Shown piece by piece: positions 1 to 4,897 of a stretch of DNA of 6,182 bases (within the stretch, counting starts at the first letter, position 1; each line of letters begins with the position of its first letter). Origin of the DNA: Eubacteriales bacterium (GTDB taxonomy: Bacteria; Bacillota; Clostridia; Christensenellales; CAG-138). Made by a program: the position numbers and the translations under genes. Where the stretch lies: the NCBI GenBank assembly GCA_030695285.1, contig JAUYTF010000044.1:1-6182 (forward strand), given 5' to 3'. The notes under the pieces were generated by a model, which was not told where the DNA came from, made no database searches, and saw nothing but the letters and a program-made list of their open reading frames with translations.

Positions 1-943
1 CGTCGTAGTTGATGACCAGATCGATGTTATCCATATTGATGCCGCGCGCGGCAACGTCGGTCGCAACCAGCACAGGCGTTTTTCCTGCGCGGAAGTCGCG
101 CATGATGATGTTGCGCTGGTTCTGGCTCAGGTCGCCATGTAGGCAGGCGGAGGATAGACCTGAATCGATGAGCTTTTTCGTGACGGCCTTCACCCTGTGG
201 CGTGTATTGCAGAAGATCAGCGTCAGGCGTGGGGACGTTTCCTTCATGATGTACGACACGGTATTGATCTTGCCGCCCTCCGGTGTATGGATGCTCATCT
301 GCTGCACGGTCTTTGTGGGCTCGTTCCGCTCGCCAACTTCGATGGTCTTGGGCTTTGTGAGATAATTTTGCGCAATGCCGGAGATCTCCTTGCTCATGGT
401 GGCGGAAAACAGCATCATCTGGCGCTCGTCGGGGATGCTGCCGAGAATCCACTTGATATCCGGCAGAAAGCCAAAGTCGAGCATCTCGTCCGCTTCATCG
501 AGCACGACGAACCGGATGTTGTTGAGTTTGAGCGCGTTCTGACCGATGAGGTCCTTCACGCGGCCGGGCGTGCCGACGACGACCTGCGCGCCGCCGCGCA
601 GCGCCTGAATCTGAATGTTGGAGGACTGCCCGCCGTAGATGGACACGGTGCGCATCTTCTTATGCTGGGAGAGCTTCTTAAAGACGGCTGTGGTCTGCAG
701 CGCGAGTTCGCGCGTGGGGCAGAGGATCAGCGCCTGCGGTTTTCTGTTGTCAGGGTTGATGCGCTCGATGATCGGGATAGCGAACGCTGCGGTTTTGCCT
801 GTGCCCGTCTGGGCGATGCCGACGAGGTCGCGCCCTGCGAGCAGCGCTTCGAGGCTCTGCTCCTGAATCGGGGTCGGGGTTTCGTAGCATGCTTCTACTA
901 GGGTTTGCTGCATTTCAGCGGTTAAGAGTTCTGTGTAATTCAT
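1..943 (-). CDS. DEAD-box ATP-dependent RNA helicase (3' end cut off by the window edge)
   Basis: The reading frame opens at ATG 941-943 and runs off the left edge, giving 314 residues of a protein that is usually 400-550 aa. Family motifs appear in order: Q motif around TPTPIQ (residues 22-27), motif I AQTGTGKT (44-51), PTRELA (76-81), GG (104-105), TPGR (125-128), DEAD (149-152), SAT (180-182), IFCNTR (243-248) and motif V ATDVAARGIN (294-303). Motif VI and any C-terminal extension lie outside the window. Such proteins unwind short RNA duplexes using ATP, typically in ribosome assembly, mRNA decay or cold adaptation; which role applies cannot be told without the C-terminus. Motif V ends in Asn where most family members have Asp. 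The start fits the family N-terminus, but the Shine-Dalgarno is poor: AGGAA abuts the ATG and AGAAAGA lies further upstream. No better in-frame start exists before the stop at 989-991. Confidence 0.96.
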   Translation of the reverse strand, partial: MNYTELLTAEMQQTLVEACYETPTPIQEQSLEALLAGRDLVGIAQTGTGKTAAFAIPIIERINPDNRKPQALILCPTRELALQTTAVFKKLSQHKKMRTVSIYGGQSSNIQIQALRGGAQVVVGTPGRVKDLIGQNALKLNNIRFVVLDEADEMLDFGFLPDIKWILGSIPDERQMMLFSATMSKEISGIAQNYLTKPKTIEVGERNEPTKTVQQMSIHTPEGGKINTVSYIMKETSPRLTLIFCNTRHRVKAVTKKLIDSGLSSACLHGDLSQNQRNIIMRDFRAGKTPVLVATDVAARGINMDNIDLVINYD

Positions 944-978
944 TTCCTGTTCTTTCTGTTCCGTGTTTCCATAAAAAT

Positions 979-1010
979 AAGACCATGCCTACCGAAATGG
1001 GCATCGTCTT
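979..1010 (-). terminator. Terminator-like hairpin (possible attenuator) in the helicase leader
   Basis: On the minus strand AAGAC-ATGCC type arms pair across positions 979-983/1006-1010 and 985-989/1000-1004, giving ten pairs interrupted by one mismatch, with a 10-nt loop. The sequence ATTTTTAT follows directly on the RNA. This has the shape of an intrinsic terminator but sits only about 35 nt before the helicase start codon. It could act as a leader attenuator for the helicase or end transcripts coming from the gene upstream. The U-tract is short and interrupted, so efficiency is uncertain. Confidence 0.45.
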
Positions 1011-1046
1011 CATAAAAAGAACGGTGTCCCGTGGGGCTGTCGCTAT

Positions 1047-1115
1047 TGATACGTCGGAGCCGGAACGCTCCGAGCCGTATGGCAAGTGTTGTGTTTTTCT
1101 TGCCAGGGCGTATCA
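1047..1115 (-). other. Predicted three-helix RNA fold in the helicase leader
   Basis: Three perfect helices can form together. TGATACG (1047-1053) pairs with CGTATCA (1109-1115) and closes the structure. Inside it, TCGGAGC (1054-1060) pairs with GCTCCGA (1067-1073) over a 6-nt loop, and GGCAAG (1081-1086) pairs with CTTGCC (1099-1104) over a 12-nt loop. A second CGTAT at 1076-1080 can replace the distal strand of the closing helix, so two mutually exclusive folds exist. This lies between the candidate promoter and the terminator-like hairpin, as expected for a leader that switches state. The pairing is read directly; a regulatory role is inferred, and I cannot assign it to a known riboswitch or leader family. 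Confidence 0.5.
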
Positions 1116-1217
1116 TAAATGCGACAGACAACGGGAGTTCGTACGAAATAGTAGGAATCGTTTCGAGTCAAATTGTATCCCCTGCACTTCTTCAACAGGG
1201 GCGCTGCATCACAATAC

Positions 1218-1234
1218 TGTGCTAGGTTAGCACA
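1218..1234. promoter_or_regulatory. Perfect palindrome over the candidate helicase -10 (possible operator)
   Basis: TGTGCTA (1218-1224) and TAGCACA (1228-1234) form a 7-3-7 inverted repeat that covers the candidate -10 at 1224-1229. No T-run follows on either strand, so it is not an intrinsic terminator. Its halves resemble the CIRCE half-site (TTAGCACTC) but the spacing does not fit CIRCE. A repressor site is the simplest reading; no regulator can be named. Confidence 0.35.
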
Positions 1235-1252
1235 CTCGTTCGCATTTGTAAA
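1224..1252 (-). promoter_or_regulatory. Candidate sigma-70 promoter for the helicase
   Basis: Minus-strand -35 TTTACA (1247-1252), 17-bp spacer, and -10 TAACCT (1224-1229) preceded by TGC, an extended -10 feature. The -10 matches consensus at only three positions. Initiation here would give a leader of about 275 nt containing both RNA structures described downstream. Confidence 0.3.
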
Positions 1253-1328
1253 GCAAAGATTGTGTGACGGAGGAGCAGATAAGACCTACGCGGTTATTTT
1301 TGAAGAAGCAAAGATTGTGTGACGGAGG
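1251..1328. repeat. Pair of perfect 23-bp direct repeats, 55 bp apart
   Basis: The copies occupy 1251-1273 and 1306-1328, share the core AGATTGTGTGACGGAGG and are identical over 23 bp. The sequence between them (1274-1305) and after the second copy is unrelated. They lie in the gap between the immunity-like gene and the helicase. I see no coding sequence, target-site duplication or terminal inverted repeat. They may be remnants of a dispersed intergenic repeat family. Confidence 0.75.
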
Positions 1329-1353
1329 GGTGGACTAAGGGATATCAGGCGTT

Positions 1354-1824
1354 TCATACGCTTTCCATTAGAGCGATCTGCATCTCGCGCATCTCGCGCA
1401 CTTTCTTAATATCCCGCGGCAACATGCGGTTGACAAGCTTGACCGCGTATTCGGAGGCGATCAGCGCGTGGCGCTTGACGTGCGGCGTTGCGGCGATCTG
1501 ACCCAGCGTGCGGTAGACGAGGACGTAGACCGGGTCTGTTTCTTCGCGTGCGAGGCGGTGCAGCGCAAATGCGATCTGCCGCGCTTCCTGAAACTTCGCC
1601 GTTCCCTCCTGCCAGGCATGGCTGACGGAAAAGCACGCATCGATGGTGCCGTTTCGCGGCATGCCGGTTAAGGTCATCACGTGCTCGGCAAGCAGGAGGC
1701 TATAGCGAGAGACATCCTGATGGCTTTTCGTCTCGTAGATCGAAATCAGCTTCTCCTTGAGCGCTGGAATGTCGTCGAGCTTCTTGATGATGGTAACGCC
1801 TTCGAGTTCGTTTGCGTGTTTCAT
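1354..1824 (-). CDS. Imm-5-like putative immunity protein (helical, 156 aa)
   Basis: The frame is open back to 1908, but the start is placed at ATG 1822-1824: GAGGTG lies 9 nt before it, and a TATAAT -10 sits inside the longer version. The protein looks all-helical, soluble and without signal peptide. The middle is distinctive: AEHVM (46-50), IDACF (61-65), WQEGTAKFQEAR (71-82), LAREETDPV (91-99), GQIAATPHVKRHALIASEYA (108-127). From memory this His/Ala-rich pattern matches the family annotated 'putative immunity protein' or Imm-5-like; no search was run. Despite the name, members in Bacillota often stand alone, and no toxin gene is visible within this window. Function is therefore not established. 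No strong terminator follows, so its transcript may read into the helicase leader. Confidence 0.85.
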   Translation of the reverse strand: MKHANELEGVTIIKKLDDIPALKEKLISIYETKSHQDVSRYSLLLAEHVMTLTGMPRNGTIDACFSVSHAWQEGTAKFQEARQIAFALHRLAREETDPVYVLVYRTLGQIAATPHVKRHALIASEYAVKLVNRMLPRDIKKVREMREMQIALMESV

Positions 1825-1833
1825 GCGCTTCTT

Positions 1834-1900
1834 CACCTCGTTTGCTTTTTGTTTTCGTGCGCGTTGTCTAGAAGAATAAAAGAAGGGAAAAGCTATTATA
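1834..1900 (-). promoter_or_regulatory. Promoter (-10 TATAAT) and ribosome binding site of the immunity-like gene
   Basis: A perfect minus-strand TATAAT at 1895-1900 is preceded by TGTGC, giving an extended -10 (TG-n-TATAAT). No good -35 is present at 16-18 bp, which is common for extended -10 promoters. GAGGTG at 1834-1839 is the Shine-Dalgarno and decides the start at 1824. The -10 lies immediately downstream of the last of three terminator copies, so this gene probably has its own transcript. Confidence 0.65.
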
Positions 1901-1906
1901 GCACAC

Positions 1907-1930
1907 AAAACGCCCCTCTTGCGAAGGGCA
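1907..1930 (-). terminator. Terminator copy A (most distal, slightly decayed)
   Basis: This is the same hairpin as the copies at 2036-2055 and 2156-2175, with a GCAA tetraloop. The outermost pair is lost (C at 1911 against A at 1930) and only four Us follow (1907-1910). It retains seven stem pairs and is weaker than the other two. Confidence 0.7.
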
Positions 1931-2028
1931 CTTTGTGCTTCAGATCAATTACTTGCGGAAGCAGTCACTGCGCTCACAAAACAATAGAAAAATTGTTTTT
2001 CTAATTGATCTTATTCCATTTCTCGTAC

Positions 2029-2055
2029 AAAAAAACGCCCCTCTTGCGAAGGGCG
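2029..2055 (-). terminator. Terminator copy B
   Basis: On the minus strand CGCCCTTC pairs with GAGGGGCG around a GCAA tetraloop (positions 2036-2055), eight pairs with one U-G wobble. Seven Us follow (2029-2035). It is identical in hairpin and U-tract to copy C 120 bp away. Confidence 0.85.
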
Positions 2056-2121
2056 CTTTGTGCTTCAGGCTTTCGCGGAAGCAGTCACTGCACTCACAAA
2101 ACAATAGAAAAATTATTTTTC

Positions 2122-2196
2122 TAATTGATCTTATTCCATGCCTCGTACAAAAAAACGCCCCTCTTGCGAAGGGCGCTTTGTGCTTCAGATCAATTA
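2122..2196. repeat. 10-bp inverted repeat flanking terminator copy C
   Basis: TAATTGATCT (2122-2131) and AGATCAATTA (2187-2196) are perfect inverted repeats enclosing the hairpin at 2156-2175. The right arm contains the stop codon of the zinc-ribbon gene. The left arm recurs at 2002-2011 and the right arm at 1942-1951 in the duplicated units. They could extend RNA pairing around the terminator or be the ends of a small inserted cassette. Confidence 0.6.
2149..2175 (-). terminator. Terminator copy C, end of the zinc-ribbon gene
   Basis: An eight-pair stem with a GNRA-type GCAA tetraloop (2156-2175) is followed on the minus strand by seven Us (2149-2155). It begins 18 nt after the stop codon of the zinc-ribbon gene, so it is the functional first terminator of that transcript. 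Confidence 0.92.
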
Positions 2197-2466
2197 CTTG
2201 CGGAAGCAGTCACTGCAGTAAACAGGACGGTCGGAGCGGGGCTGGAAAGGAACTTTGCACTGCACGCCGCAGCCTGCGCAGGTTGCGTCATACATCTGAC
2301 GGTCGCCGCCGCCACGGGGTGAGCTCTGCTTGCGGGCAGTACGGCAGCTCTTGCAGCGCTGGGGTTCATTGGTGAAGCCCTTTTCTGCGTAGAACTCCTG
2401 CTCGCTGGCGGTGAAAGTGAAGCTGGCGCCGCAATCTTTGCAGGCAATGTTTTTGTCGCTGAACAT
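2194..2466 (-). CDS. Double zinc-ribbon protein with CxxC-x17-CxxC domain (90 aa)
   Basis: The start is ATG 2464-2466, chosen because AGAGGT lies 6 nt upstream (2473-2478) and because the first Cys pair follows at once; the frame is open further but without another Shine-Dalgarno. Two four-Cys modules are visible. The first is C9-x2-C12 with C38-x2-C41, resembling the probable zinc-ribbon domain zf-trcl. The second is C63-x2-C66, 17 residues, then C84-x2-C87, exactly the CxxC-x17-CxxC spacing named for a TIGRFAM family. A Gly/Arg/Ser-rich linker (residues 48-56) joins them. An extra Cys at 70 lies inside the second module. Each module should hold one structural Zn2+. No catalytic residues, signal peptide or membrane segment is seen. 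The function of this family is not established; nucleic-acid binding is plausible. It is monocistronic: promoter at 2754-2782, terminator at 2149-2175. Confidence 0.92.
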   Translation of the reverse strand: MFSDKNIACKDCGASFTFTASEQEFYAEKGFTNEPQRCKSCRTARKQSSPRGGGDRQMYDATCAGCGVQCKVPFQPRSDRPVYCSDCFRK

Positions 2467-2671
2467 GGAAATACCTCTTTCGTTTTTGATGGTTCTAGTT
2501 CTGGTGTACCCGTTCAATCACATTCATCTTTCGTGAATGGTTGCATCCTTGCTTGGGGTGGCGGCTTGAGGCTCCGGAATAAAACGAAAAAGGATCGTCT
2601 GTTTTCGCGAAATCAAGTTGCCCTCGACCCGATTAATACGCCGCGTTGACTCTCGCCAATGCACTCTTATC

Positions 2672-2722
2672 AAAAAACACATGTGCCCAATCATCAAATA
2701 ACAGATGATCAGCATACATGTG
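2672..2722 (-). terminator. Promoter-proximal hairpin with U6 in the zinc-ribbon leader (possible attenuator)
   Basis: CACATGT (2678-2684) pairs with ACATGTG (2716-2722), and inside it ATCATC (2690-2695) pairs with GATGAT (2704-2709) around an 8-nt loop. Six consecutive Us follow on the minus strand (2672-2677). The hairpin starts about 25 nt after the predicted transcription start and 205 nt before the start codon. Stems are A/T-rich and separated by a 5x6 internal loop, so stability is moderate. Conditional termination is inferred. Confidence 0.45.
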
Positions 2723-2753
2723 CGGTCAAAGCAATTATTTTGAATACTGGTTG

Positions 2754-2782
2754 ACTATAACATAAAGTATTTCGTATGTCAA
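2754..2782 (-). promoter_or_regulatory. Strong sigma-70 promoter of the zinc-ribbon gene
   Basis: Minus-strand -35 TTGACA (2777-2782) matches consensus at all six positions. After a 17-bp spacer comes -10 TATAGT (2754-2759), five of six. Initiation near 2747 gives a leader of about 280 nt before the start codon. The leader (2467-2747) holds the U6 hairpin, a TTTCGCGAAA palindrome (2603-2612) and a 6-bp stem at 2521-2539. No reading frame in it has a ribosome binding site. Confidence 0.8.
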
Positions 2783-2855
2783 TTATTTCATGATAACAAT
2801 CTGAAATAATGCATATGCAGGCGTGCTTTCCGAGATTTCTGCCATTTTGGGGCAG

Positions 2856-2889
2856 AAAAGGAGCGCATATCCCTCCGGATATGCGCTCC
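2856..2889 (-). terminator. Rho-independent terminator of pckG
   Basis: GGAGCGCATATCC (2860-2872) and GGATATGCGCTCC (2877-2889) form a perfect 13-bp stem with a 4-nt loop. TTTT follows on the minus strand (2856-2859). It lies 31 nt after the pckG stop codon. A second stem (2836-2843 with 2851-2858, eight pairs) overlaps the U-tract and could follow it. Confidence 0.95.
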
Positions 2890-2920
2890 ATGCGGCTTGG
2901 TTTCTTGCCAATGCCGGCAA

Positions 2921-4714
2921 TTAAATGGCGTTGACGCGCGCTTCGAGGGCTGCGAGCTGATCGACGAGCGCTTTGGGCATCTTTGCGCCGTAATTGGCAT
3001 AATGCTCCTTGATAGACTCGACTTCCGCCTGCCATTCCTCTTTTTCGAGGTGGAAGAGTTCTTCCATGGCTGCGTCGGAGACGTTGAGCCCGTCGAGGTA
3101 GAGGTCTTCCTTCTTGGGCAGGTAGCCGATGGCGCTCTTGACTGCGTCCACTTTACCGTTGACGCGTTCGACGACCCACTTGAGCACGCGGCTGTTCTCG
3201 CCAAAGCCCGGCCAGAGCCACTTGCCGTCCTCGCTCTTGCGGAACCAGTTGACATAGAAGATCTTGGGCAGCTTGTCTTCCGTGGAATTTGCGCCGACGT
3301 TGAGCCAATGCTGCAGATAGTCGCACACGTTGTAGCCGATGAATGGCAGCATCGCGAAGGGATCGCGTCGAACCTGACCGATTTTGGCGGAGATGGCGGC
3401 GGCGGTGATCTCAGAGCCCATGATGGAGCCATCGAACACGCCATGCGTCCAGTCAAAGCTCTGGTGCACGAGCGGGATGGTGCGCGGGCGGCGTCCGCCG
3501 ATCAGGATTGCGGAGATCGGCACACCGGCGGGATCTTCCCACTCGGGCGCGATGCAGGGGCATTGCGACGCGGGAGCAGTGAAGCGGGCGTTTGCATGTG
3601 CGGCGAGCTCTTTCGATTCGGGCGTCCAGTCCTGACCCTTCCAGTCGATGGCATGCGCGGGTGCGGGTTTCTCGATGCCTTCCCACCACACATCGCCGTC
3701 GTCCGTGAGGGCAACGTTTGTGAAGATGGAGTTCTTGTCTACGCTGCGCATGGCGTTATAGTTAGAGTTGTCGGAGGTGCCGGGCGCAACGCCGAAGAAA
3801 CCGGCCTCGGGGTTGATGGCGTAGAGACGGCCATCCGCACCGAATTTCATCCAGGCGATATCGTCGCCGACGGTCTCGACTTTCCAGCCGGGGATAGTCG
3901 GGATCAGCATCGCGAGGTTTGTCTTGCCGCAGGCACTCGGGAAAGCGCCGGCGATGTAGGTCTTATTGCCCTCTGGGTCAGTGAGGCTGAGGATGAGCAT
4001 GTGCTCTGCCAGCCAGCCTTCGTCACGCGCCTGGACGGACGCGATGCGTAGCGCGAAGCACTTCTTGCCCAGCAGCGCGTTTCCGCCGTAGCCGGAGCCG
4101 TAGGACCAGATCAGACGCTCTTCGGGGAAGTGGCTGATGTATTTCTGTTCGATCGGGGCGCAGGGCCACGGAACATCCTTCTCGCCTTTTTCCAGCGGCG
4201 CGCCGACGGAATGCAGGCACGGCACGAATTCGCCTTCGCCCAGCGTTTCCAGCACCTTGGCTCCCATGCGGGTCATGATGCGCATGTTGACGACAACATA
4301 GGGACTGTCGGTGATTTCAATGCCGATCTTGGAGATGGGCGAGCCGATGGGGCCCATCGAGAACGGAATGATGTACATCGTGCGGCCATGCATGCAGCCC
4401 TTGTAGAGCCCGCTCATGGTCTTCTTGAGCTCGACCGGATCGACCCAGTTGTTGGTCGGGCCCGCATCCTCCTGCTTCACGCTGGCGATGTAGGTTCTGT
4501 TTTCCACGCGGGCTACGTCTGAAGGATCGCTGCGGAAGAGATAGCAACCGGGGCGCGTCTCGGGATTGAGCAGGGTTGTACCACCGCCGGCAACCATTTC
4601 GGCAAGCAAGCGATCGTTTTCTTCCTGGGAACCGTCGCACCAGTAAATCTGGTCGGGTTCGCACATGTCCTGGACCTCCTTGATCCATGCGAGAAGTTTC
4701 TTGTTGTTTGTCAT
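2921..4714 (-). CDS. pckG: Phosphoenolpyruvate carboxykinase (GTP)
   Basis: This cytosolic enzyme interconverts oxaloacetate + GTP and PEP + CO2 + GDP (EC 4.1.1.32), linking C4 acids to glycolysis and gluconeogenesis. The 597-aa length matches the family. Visible signatures are R61 in [21 protein letters not shown] (209-218), the P-loop FPSACGKTN (258-266) with reactive-type C262 and K264, VGDDIAWM (282-289), [13 protein letters not shown] (301-313), and PGFGENSR (502-509). By alignment with rat PEPCK from memory, metal ligands are K218, H238 and D285, and the guanine pocket is F491, W499, F504; W499 replaces the usual Phe. The signature is the GTP type, not the unrelated-looking ATP type (PckA) common in Bacillota. 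The frame stays open upstream to 4927, but ATG 4712-4714 is chosen: AAAGGTG sits 8 nt before it, the family N-terminus begins here, and the extension is made of tandem DNA repeats. It is transcribed alone, with a terminator at 2856-2889. Confidence 0.98.
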   Translation of the reverse strand: MTNNKKLLAWIKEVQDMCEPDQIYWCDGSQEENDRLLAEMVAGGGTTLLNPETRPGCYLFRSDPSDVARVENRTYIASVKQEDAGPTNNWVDPVELKKTMSGLYKGCMHGRTMYIIPFSMGPIGSPISKIGIEITDSPYVVVNMRIMTRMGAKVLETLGEGEFVPCLHSVGAPLEKGEKDVPWPCAPIEQKYISHFPEERLIWSYGSGYGGNALLGKKCFALRIASVQARDEGWLAEHMLILSLTDPEGNKTYIAGAFPSACGKTNLAMLIPTIPGWKVETVGDDIAWMKFGADGRLYAINPEAGFFGVAPGTSDNSNYNAMRSVDKNSIFTNVALTDDGDVWWEGIEKPAPAHAIDWKGQDWTPESKELAAHANARFTAPASQCPCIAPEWEDPAGVPISAILIGGRRPRTIPLVHQSFDWTHGVFDGSIMGSEITAAAISAKIGQVRRDPFAMLPFIGYNVCDYLQHWLNVGANSTEDKLPKIFYVNWFRKSEDGKWLWPGFGENSRVLKWVVERVNGKVDAVKSAIGYLPKKEDLYLDGLNVSDAAMEELFHLEKEEWQAEVESIKEHYANYGAKMPKALVDQLAALEARVNAI

Positions 4715-4719
4715 TTTTT

Positions 4720-4897
4720 CGGCACCTTTCTTCTGGGAGTATGGTTTTATGGTAAAACTTGAATGTTTGTTTTTATAACCCTGCCGTCGGCACCTTTCTT
4801 CTAAAAGTATAGTTTTATGGTAAAACTTGAAAGCGGGTTTTTCATCTTTTGCAGCGGCACCTTTCTTTCGTGAGTAGGTTATATGGAAAACGAAAGA
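4720..4897 (-). repeat. Three tandem leader repeats (67-68 bp period) in front of pckG
   Basis: The conserved parts lie at 4720-4763, 4788-4831 and 4855-4897. Units one and two agree at about 40 of 44 positions; the third is diverged. Each carries a GAAAGGTGCCG Shine-Dalgarno-like element; only the first serves pckG. Units one and two also contain the palindrome GTTTTA-TGG-TAAAAC (4744-4758 and 4812-4826), degenerate in the third unit. The 24 bp between conserved parts differ. The repeats may provide multiple regulator sites, or ribosome-standby or decoy sites in the mRNA. They may also simply be slippage products. Confidence 0.85.
4801..4845 (-). CDS. Possible 14-codon leader peptide upstream of pckG
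   Basis: Within the leader repeats an ATG (4843-4845) lies 12 nt after the GAAAGGTG of the third unit and opens a 14-codon frame, [14 protein letters not shown], ending in TAG (4801-4803) just before the Shine-Dalgarno copy of unit two. The equivalent repeat in unit one encodes the related SSFTIKPY in frame with pckG but has no start codon. Spacing is long and the peptide has no run of a single amino acid typical of attenuators. It may be fortuitous. Confidence 0.2.
   Translation of the reverse strand: MKNPLSSFTIKLYF

Larger units (their letters stand above)
1911..2217. repeat. Tandem triplication of a gene 3' end plus terminator (120-125 bp period)
   Basis: Three units begin at 1911, 2036 and 2156, spaced 125 and 120 bp. 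Each contains the terminator hairpin, a GCTTTGTGCTTCAG-like stretch (CACTTTGTG in the first), and the block TTGCGGAAGCAGTCACTGC or a variant, which in the third unit is the end of the zinc-ribbon reading frame (residues 84-90). The first unit keeps the stop codon and preceding codons intact (1942-1970); the second is 5 bp shorter and altered there. Units one and two then carry about 55 bp not found in the gene, including an A/T palindrome at 1984-2002 and 2104-2122. They look like decayed 3' remnants of extra gene copies or duplicated terminator cassettes; neither encodes a protein. Confidence 0.85.

Noticed and set aside
197..901. 234-codon open frame on the plus strand opposite the helicase
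   Set aside because: The minus strand carries every helicase motif in order across the same bases, so this is a shadow frame.
940..1131. 63-codon minus-strand frame whose TGA overlaps the helicase ATG
   Set aside because: The ATGA overlap hinted at translational coupling, but the frame starts at TTG without a Shine-Dalgarno and runs through strongly paired leader RNA; the internal ATG before METRNRKNRK also lacks a ribosome site.
1825..1908. 28-residue N-terminal extension of the immunity-like protein
   Set aside because: The upstream ATG overlaps the promoter region next to TATAAT, and GAGGTG points to the ATG at 1822-1824.
1911..2175. CRISPR-like array
   Set aside because: Only three units occur, the repeated part is most of the 120 bp, and it includes a terminator and a gene end; no cas genes are present.
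2524..2715. 63-codon minus-strand frame in the zinc-ribbon leader
   Set aside because: There is no ribosome binding site before its ATG, its start lies in the U6 hairpin, and its composition does not resemble a conserved protein.
2897..4051. 384-codon open frame on the plus strand opposite pckG
   Set aside because: It is antisense to a fully conserved pckG, has no ribosome binding site and no family resemblance; long shadow frames are expected opposite GC-rich coding DNA.
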